From Antilocapra americana (taxonomy: Eukaryota; Chordata; Mammalia; Artiodactyla; Antilocapridae), in NCBI GenBank assembly GCA_007570785.1, contig ML664183.1, positions 19,822,961 to 19,886,960 on the forward strand: a stretch of DNA of 64,000 bases. Direction: 5' to 3'. Both the position numbers and the translations under genes were made by a program. Of the stretch, positions 57,480 through 64,000 are shown piece after piece. The first letter of the stretch is position 1. Each line of letters opens with the position of its first letter. The notes beneath the pieces were generated by a model. That model saw only the letters and a program-made list of their open reading frames with translations. It searched no databases and had not been told where the DNA came from.

Positions 57480-58010
57480 TGCTACTGTACATCCTATGAG
57501 TTTGTACAAAAGTATAATGATATGTATCTATCATTTTAATACCATACAGAGTAACTTCGCTTCACCCAAATTCCCCTATACTGCGTTTATTCCTGTCCCC
57601 TTCTATTTCACACCTGACGATTACTGATCTTTTTAGTGTCACCATAGTTTTCTCTCCTCCAGGATGTCATATAATTCAAATTATACAGTATGTAGTCTTC
57701 TCTGATTGCCTTCTTTCATTTATAAATATGAATTTAATGTTCATTCATGCCTGTTTATTACTTGAGAGCTCATTTCTTTTTAGTTGCTATTTCATTGTCT
57801 GGATGTACCACAGTTTATTTATCTGTTTACCTAGTAAAGAAAATCTTGGCTGTATCCAAGTTTTATCAGTTATGAATAAAGATGCTATAAACAACCACAA
57901 ACATGTTTTTGTACAGACATGAATTTCTAACTCATTTGCTGGATCAAGTGTTAAAGATATATTTAATTTGCTAAGAAACTGCCAAACTCTCTTCTAAAGT
58001 GGTTATGCCA
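57480..58010 (-). mobile_element. Old L1 3' UTR, minus strand
   Basis: The plus strand reads 'caaattatacagtatgtagt', 'gatgtaccacagtttattta', 'aataaagatgctataaacaa' and 'aaactgccaaactctcttct', a typical complemented old L1 3' UTR. Subfamily not called. The 64-codon plus frame at 57728-57922 is incidental. Confidence 0.78.
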
Positions 58011-58495
58011 TCTTTTGTCTTTATCAGTAGTAGATAAGATTTTCTTTTTCAGGGACTCATGAGCAGAAAGTACCCTGGCAACAAGTGTCTGAATAGGAAA
58101 ATCTGATAAGTGAAGGTGATAAAAGTTCAAGGAAATGAGTGAGCAAACCATAAAGACTTTAAAGTGGGAGTGGTCTGTCTGGTATCTTCTGTGAGCACTG
58201 CAGAGTTAAGAGCTGGAGTGGAATAATGATAAGGGATAACATTAGAAAAATAATCAGTGGTAAGACAGTCTTATAAGTATGGACTTTGCTTGTATACTGA
58301 GATAGATAGGAGCTACTGTAGGGTTTTCAGCAGAACTAAAAACTCTGGTTAGACGTTGGGGTTAATTCTGGCTACAGTGTTGAGAATAGTCTGTAGGGGA
58401 CAAATAAAGAAGCAAAGGGCTCACTGTTTTTGACTAGTGTTGAGAGAAATGTTTTTGCCATTGGAAAGTCACTTGGAAACCCAAAGTGCTCTAGT
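58011..58495. other. Unassigned DNA
   Basis: Nothing recognised. Confidence 0.4.
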
Positions 58496-58541
58496 CGTGT
58501 TATTAAGGATCTAAAGCACGTGTTATTAAGGATCTAAAGCA
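58496..58541. repeat. Perfect 23-bp tandem duplication
   Basis: Two identical adjacent copies of a 23-base unit that begins cgtgttattaagg and ends ctaaagca (58496-58518 and 58519-58541). No mismatch, so the duplication is recent or conserved. Confidence 0.95.
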
Positions 58542-60030
58542 TGTTTGTGATGAACATGTATATGGTTCTGTAAAAGGAAGGCTCATAAAGGTGCAGGGAA
58601 TGTTGCTTACTATGCTTGCTTAGGGTCAATTCTCTGCAGATGATTTTAGCATTGGGATGAAGAAGTAGATCATTTGGAGAAGAAAAAAATATTTGGAGGT
58701 TGAAGTAAACTCCACTGAGATGCAAAATGATGATCAGATATGGGACCAGTTAGTTGGACAGCAATGATTGTATGGTAAGCATTTTCTCTTTATTCAGTTA
58801 GATAAACATTGATTCTGACATCCAGATCCTTGAAAAAGGTTGACATGTACCTGTTTATGTTGAAATTAGACCAAAGCCTTTTGAAAGTAACTGAAGTATT
58901 TGATGCCCTGATACTCTGTACATTGAACATTATATTGGGGAGCTCTGATCAAAAAGAAACTCAGCTCTGGAAGGCCTTGAATTCAGAGAACCTGTAAACA
59001 CGTGTTTTTGTGTATGTGGGTGTGCATCTATGGCCAGCGATATGATAATAAATGGGTAATAAATAGAAATGATAAAAAATAATTTGCAAGGGAATAATAT
59101 CAACAAAACTTCATATTATCCAGAATAATGATGGAAAATAGTAATATTTCAAGTTCACATCAGGTAGCCAAGTTTGCAGGATTTTAGTATTCTTTTTTGA
59201 GGTTACTTTTGATTTTCTTCTTCATAATTGTCATGACATCTTCAAACAATATGCAATTCTTCAGCTCTGCCTCTGTCTTGTTCAAATGCTGTCCTTTATA
59301 CTCTGTTAGAAATCTTTGAACTTATTTTCACTTTTCAAGTATTTGTATATCAATTTTCTAATTATTTGACTCTTCTAGGACTGAGTATTCATTTAATATT
59401 TATCATTTTATTAACTGAATTTTTGATTGCTTATTGCATTTCACTTCTGCTTATGTTCTCTTTTGTAGTATATTTCTCTAAGACTTTTGCAAGAACAAGG
59501 CAATGACAATTGATAGCACAAAAATTTATTAGTTGTTTCCTTTCTGTTAGAGATCAGCATTTTCTAAAAACTGGTGTTCATGAAACCTATTTTTTTTTCA
59601 GCTTTTTCATTATGTTAATTAGTTTTAACCAAATCCAGACTTTCAAATTATACATTAGGAAAAACTTTATAGTAAGTTAAATGCTATTTTTGTCATTGAT
59701 TTTTTTAATCATTTTAAATATGAGAAGAATCTCACAAGTGCCAAATTATAAGATCAACAAATGTTAAAGAAATGGTGAAAAGTGTGTTTTAACTGAGATA
59801 AAGAGAATTGAAGTAATTATACAGGGTTGTTCAATTCTGTAAATTCCATGGGTAAAAGCAAGTCACAAGACCAGCCATGATGAATGGGAGGGAAAACAGA
59901 TTCTGCCTTTTAGAAGGAGAAGCAGATGTCTTCCTTTAATATTTATTGGGTTGAACAGTGTCTTTAGAACAATGCTATTTCTCTCTCTTTGCAGAACAGT
60001 ACTTTCTCAGATTATTCTAGAGCCTCATGT
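58542..60030. other. Unassigned AT-rich DNA
   Basis: No recognised family or gene. A 30-base phrase at 59431-59460 recurs with three mismatches at 60464-60493. Confidence 0.4.
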
Positions 60031-60035
60031 GTGTT

Positions 60036-60266
60036 GGCTTCCTTGATGGCTCGGTGGGTAACAAAGCTGCCTTCAGTTCAAGAGACTTGGGAGACACAGG
60101 AAATACAGGTTCAATCCCTAGGTGAGGAAGATCCCCTGGAGGAAGAAATGGGTAACTGACTCCAATATTCTAGTCTGAAAAATCCATGGACAGAGGAGCC
60201 TGGTGGACTCTAGTCCATGGGGTTGCAAAGAGCTGGACATGACCAAAGCGACTTAGCATACACGTA
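60036..60266 (+). mobile_element. Bov-tA SINE
   Basis: Head 'ggcttccttgatggctcggt', an internal insertion near 60085-60105 relative to its relatives, then 'gttcaatccctaggtgagga' and the tail 'gggttgcaaagagctggaca'. No clear target-site duplication seen. Confidence 0.9.
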
Positions 60267-60799
60267 GGCATGCTGCATTTGTGTCTGATCAGAAGCAAAG
60301 TGATTCCTTTTCCTACCCTACTCTTAACTGAAAAGTCATTGCTTATCTCCAGAATGTATGACTAAGAGAAGGAATTTGTTACTACATCAGGCTATAGCTG
60401 CTGACCAGCTATGGTTTAAAAAGTTGTGGCTCACAGTGATTGTTCTCCATTTAAAATAAATGTTTATTGCATTTCGTTTCTGCCTATGTTCTCATCTCAG
60501 TGTCAGTAAAGGCTTTGAGAAGTCATTTCTTCTAAAAGGGTACTTGTATGTGAAAAAGAACAGTGCTTTGACCTAGTTAGAACAATAATTTGTAAAAGCT
60601 TTATATTTTCATGTCAGAAAAGTAGCTCTAAATAGGGAGGGATTGTAGGTGGGAAAACTGAAACCCACAGTAGTAAAGATTTATACTAAGTTTATATTTC
60701 TTTAATTACAGGTCTAGAATTTAAAAAAAGTACTTTCATTAAACAGTTCTATTTATTTCTTTTTTATTCCATTATTTCTATAAATGCCATTGCATTTGA
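60267..60799. other. Unassigned AT-rich DNA
   Basis: Nothing recognised. Confidence 0.4.
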
Positions 60800-60890
60800 A
60801 GCAGGATGTAATACTCTTTTGGTAAACGGTAAACTGAGACATAGTTGTATAAATTACTTGATCAAGCCACAATATTTGTGATTGAACTAA
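60800..60890 (-). repeat. Possible MIR fragment
   Basis: The phrases 'acggtaaactgagacatagt' and 'aaattacttgatcaagccac' fit a complemented MIR core. Short. Confidence 0.4.
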
Positions 60891-61770
60891 ACTATTTACT
60901 GTAGTTTAAGACACTGTACTACTTTTATTCTTTGAGACCTTTTTTTTTTTAATTTGAAAAGATTCTGTCTTCTTTTATCCTCCCACTTATGTAACTGTTT
61001 TAGACTATCAAAGTCTTTCAAATATGAGCAATTCTAGGATAAATACCTAAGCTATGACCGTCCCAAATTAATAATCAGCCCTTAAAAATGATGCAGACTA
61101 TGGTTAATTTTTCTCCTCAAATACATGAACTCATTTTCTCTTTGACTCTTGTTTTGACAATAATTCAAAGAAAAAAATATCATGAAAAGAGATAGAGTGA
61201 AGGGGATGATTTATAGTTCAGGTTGCAACAGGCATATCTATACAGTATTCAATTAGTTCGAAAAGCTAGGAGCTGTAAAGTAAAACAAGATCATCCTGCC
61301 TTGAAAAGGGCAAGTTTGTTTGGGTTTTGGCATATTGCTTCTATGAATTTATATTAATAATTTAATGGCAATGATATGGGAAGAAGCATAGACGAGTGAG
61401 GAGGTGATTATTATTCTACATTGAAAGGCTTCTCTGTGTGTGTGTTCACACTTTCCCTTGGAAAAGGAGCTTGATTATTCCATTTCTTTATAGTAAAATA
61501 GAGCAGAGTAGACTTTCTATTTCTTAAAGCAGAGTCCTTTGTGGAAGCCTGATTTTAAAAATGGAAAGCAATCAAATTGCGGGGAGGGTGGTCTAAACAC
61601 TTGGTTTAGGCTCCCTTAAAAATGCTATCTACCACAAGGGGACCACATGAGGCTACTTCTTCCATAGTTTTCAATACTATATTTCGTGAATGTTGTCACT
61701 GATGACAAAAATTTAGAAGTTAACAGTATGAGAACTAAAAAGAAAGCACTGGAATTTGGCAATTGTAGCA
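60891..61770. other. Unassigned AT-rich DNA
   Basis: Nothing recognised. Confidence 0.4.
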
Positions 61771-61775
61771 AGGAC

Positions 61776-61815
61776 TGAGAGAGAAAGAGAGACAAAGAGA
61801 GAGACCGAGAGAAGA
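61776..61815. repeat. GA-rich low-complexity tract
   Basis: About 40 bases of purine-only GAGA and AAAGAGAGA units with a single C/T interruption each, immediately before the mariner-like terminus. Confidence 0.85.
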
Positions 61816-61819
61816 TAGT

Positions 61820-61864
61820 AAGAAGTTATGGAAAAACCTGAATGAACTTTTTGGCCAACTCAGT
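61820..61864 (+). mobile_element. Mariner-type terminal repeat fragment
   Basis: The text 'gttatggaaaaacctgaatg' followed by 'aactttttggccaactca' is close to the terminal half of a palindromic mariner-derived element common in ruminants. Only one half is present, and no transposase sequence is seen. The assignment is from memory of that motif. Confidence 0.55.
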
Positions 61865-62458
61865 ATGAGCTCATTATGTACTTGAGAACTTAGTAAGCAC
61901 AATTCATAGTGTGGATCTCCTGATGAAAGATGGGGTTGTTGATTGGCAAAGTTTTTATTTTTAATCTTGAGTTCCAGTAGTGTTTTAGAATCAATGATTG
62001 CAATATTCAGTTTATACTTTTTTTTCATTAGTAGGAGGGGTATGATATGAATTCTTGTTTATTTAGATCTAGAACTGGTGTGTACAGATACAACTTGTAA
62101 GCAGTAAGTTTTGGAATTGGAATTATATCTCAACCCTGTTGCCAAGTAGATCATGTTCATGTTGAAAAAGACAAAATGAACAGGCAAAGTAAATAAAAAG
62201 CAAGCTAGTTTAAGATTCTTAGTAGGTCCATAAGGGAAAAGTTACAGAGTAACTAAGATAAAGTTAACACTATAGATAAGAAGACAGAGAAGGCGTCCCT
62301 AAAGGATATAACATTTGAAGTGAGACTGCCACAGTGCAAGAGTCAACTATACAAAGTCTGTTGGGGAACAAGAAATGAGAAGCTTCTAAGGAATGAGTTT
62401 GGCATATTTGAAGGATAAAATCAGGTCAAATTGCTGGAGTACATGAGATAAGGAGAAA
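61865..62458. other. Unassigned AT-rich DNA
   Basis: Nothing recognised. The 97-codon minus frame at 61735-62028 reads through the GA tract and mariner fragment and is not a gene. Confidence 0.4.
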
Positions 62459-62695
62459 ACATAATGATCTGGGCTTCTCTGGTGGTGCTGGAGGTAAAGC
62501 ACCTGGTTGCCAGTGAAGCAGATGTAAGAGATGTGGGTTTGATCTCTGGGTCAGGAAGATCTGGAGGAGAGCATGGTGACTCACTCCAGTGCTCTTGCCT
62601 GAGAACCCCGTGGACAGAAGGAGTCTGGAAGGCTAGGTTGATAGGGTCGCAGAGTGGGACACAACTGAAGCAACTTAGCATGTACACATAATGAT
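62459..62695 (+). mobile_element. Bov-tA SINE with 10-bp duplication
   Basis: Element about 62469-62685, opening 'ctgggcttctctggtggtgc'. Flanked by acataatgat at 62459-62468 and 62686-62695. Frames on both strands over it are SINE translations. Confidence 0.93.
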
Positions 62696-64000
62696 TTTAG
62701 ACTATAGAATTAAGCTGGACCCAGGTCACATAAAATCTTTTCCACTTTGCTAAGGAGGAATTGGGATTTTGTTCAAAGAGAAGCTACTGAAATGCTCTAA
62801 AGTTGGGAAACTGATAGCTTGTTTTATTTTTTTTTTTTACTATTATTATGTTCACTTTTATTTATTAGGTGTCACTAAAGCTTAAGAAATTCATATTTCA
62901 TACTATGCTTCTTCAAACTTTATTAAATTATTTATAAATAATGCACATCTATGAATGTTAGTATATAAAATTATGCATCTTTCAAAACTATTTCCAAAAA
63001 TCAATAATTTCCTATGAAACAGGTAAAGAAGAGCTCAGCTTCCCTCCATGGTGCTAATAGCAAAAACAAACAGACAGAGACTTTAAAATAAAAACACTGG
63101 ATTAAAATGTAGATTAGTACAGAACCTCAGGTCCTTAACAAAAGAAATTTAAGTGGTTTATAAGAATAAGGCAAATATAAACATAAGAAACAAATTAAGA
63201 ATATAGAATTATTATCCTACAGTCATTTTTATTAGATGTCATGTGAAAGGAAAGAAAAACTGAGATCACAAAGCTAGGTGTGTTGACATAGAGAAAGACA
63301 ACAAAATGATGAAAGCAAGTTAGAGTTTACCATGACCAGTTAAACTAGGTAAAATATTATCTCTATATATTTGAGATGATAGCTTGTTTTAAATGGTTGC
63401 TCTAGAATTCTGATGAATTCATTATATCTTGACACCTAATTCAAATTGTTATTGAAAATGATGAAAGGAGAAATTAAAACTCTGGAATGACAATTTTTAA
63501 ACTGGGAAAACATGGTAACAATTATGGTTAATTGTGGTTATTGTATTGGGGAGAATTTTGGCTTTGAGGTAGAAAATATTCTTTCTCTGGGGTAATTTCC
63601 TATCTATCTAGATATTCTCACTTTAAAGAAACATTCTTTTCCCAGAGCAGAGATTAGTCCATTCAGCTGGAACTTTTTAAGATAAATGTTTCATATTCAA
63701 AGTTTAAAATAAATGACTCTTGAGAGAAGGAAAGAAATAGTCATTTTCAGTTAAAATCAAATAGTTCCTCCTTTTTTCAGTTAAGTCATTCTCCAGTTAG
63801 AAAGCAAAAGGAGAATAAAAAGAGAGAGAAAGAAATACTTAGTTGACTCATCAAGGAAAAGAGTTTAATGTCTGAATAAATGAACCAGATAAAAAGAACC
63901 TTTGGTATAGTCGAAGGGTAATGAATGATTATCTTTTTGGAAATACATTTGGAAATGTTTGAAATGACAAAACTTTTTACTACAAATAGGAATACTGAAC
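62696..64000. other. Unassigned AT-rich DNA
   Basis: About 1.3 kb with no recognised family or gene; a T-rich run at about 62825-62840. Confidence 0.4.

Overview
The window comes from a nuclear genome of a ruminant artiodactyl, most likely a bovid. The evidence is the repeat content: nine copies of the RTE-type LINE BovB, more than twenty SINEs of the Bov-A / Bov-tA families (whose 3' tails derive from BovB), three CHR-type cetartiodactyl SINEs, and three 3' ends of the young bovine-type L1 (L1_BT-like). I cannot separate cattle from sheep, goat or deer by eye. No host protein-coding gene, exon, rRNA, functional tRNA or CRISPR array is supported. Every long reading frame I could explain lies in a retrotransposon, and the longest frame of all (200 codons) is an antisense frame over a SINE and an L1. 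The DNA is AT-rich and looks intergenic or intronic.

Layout. 1-9 kb: MIR fragments, a SINE plus truncated BovB (3.0-4.4 kb), a CHR-2 SINE with a perfect target-site duplication (5.6 kb), and an L1_BT-like insertion with a 5' inversion and a 17-bp duplication (7.1-7.7 kb). 9.8-13.8 kb: a long minus-strand BovB split by an 865-bp insert of unknown origin and abutted by a Bov-A2 SINE. 14-23 kb: mostly unassigned DNA with old LINE-like 3' ends, SINEs and a short BovB 3' end. 23.4-32.5 kb: two minus-strand BovB copies truncated at almost the same internal point, with SINEs between them. 34.8-40.0 kb: a nearly full-length BovB with its repeated 5' UTR, then a second BovB in the opposite orientation 148 bp away. 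40-47 kb: unassigned DNA, an old plus-strand L1, and two copies of an old LTR-like repeat. 47.1-48.4 kb: an internally deleted BovB. 48.7-50.4 kb: a repeat-poor stretch. 50.8-55.8 kb: an old minus-strand L1 interrupted by a young L1, a CHR SINE and a BovB, the BovB itself interrupted by another young L1 that seems to carry a 3' transduction. 56-64 kb: an LTR-like repeat, an L1 3' end, SINEs, a mariner-like terminus and unassigned DNA.

How the parts relate. BovB and L1 encode endonuclease plus reverse transcriptase. Bov-A/Bov-tA SINEs share the BovB 3' end and are thought to be moved by BovB, while the A-tailed CHR SINE depends on an L1-type machinery. All BovB copies here are broken by truncation, frameshifts, stops or catalytic-motif changes, so none should be active. 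BovB makes up about 16.2 kb, roughly a quarter of the window by my boundaries. The most unusual objects are the multi-level nest at 50.8-55.8 kb, the likely 3' transduction with its 22-C run, the twin-primed L1 at 7.1 kb and the unexplained 865-bp insert at 11.1 kb. Family names rest on recognition by eye; boundaries are good to about 5-20 bp except where a target-site duplication fixes them.
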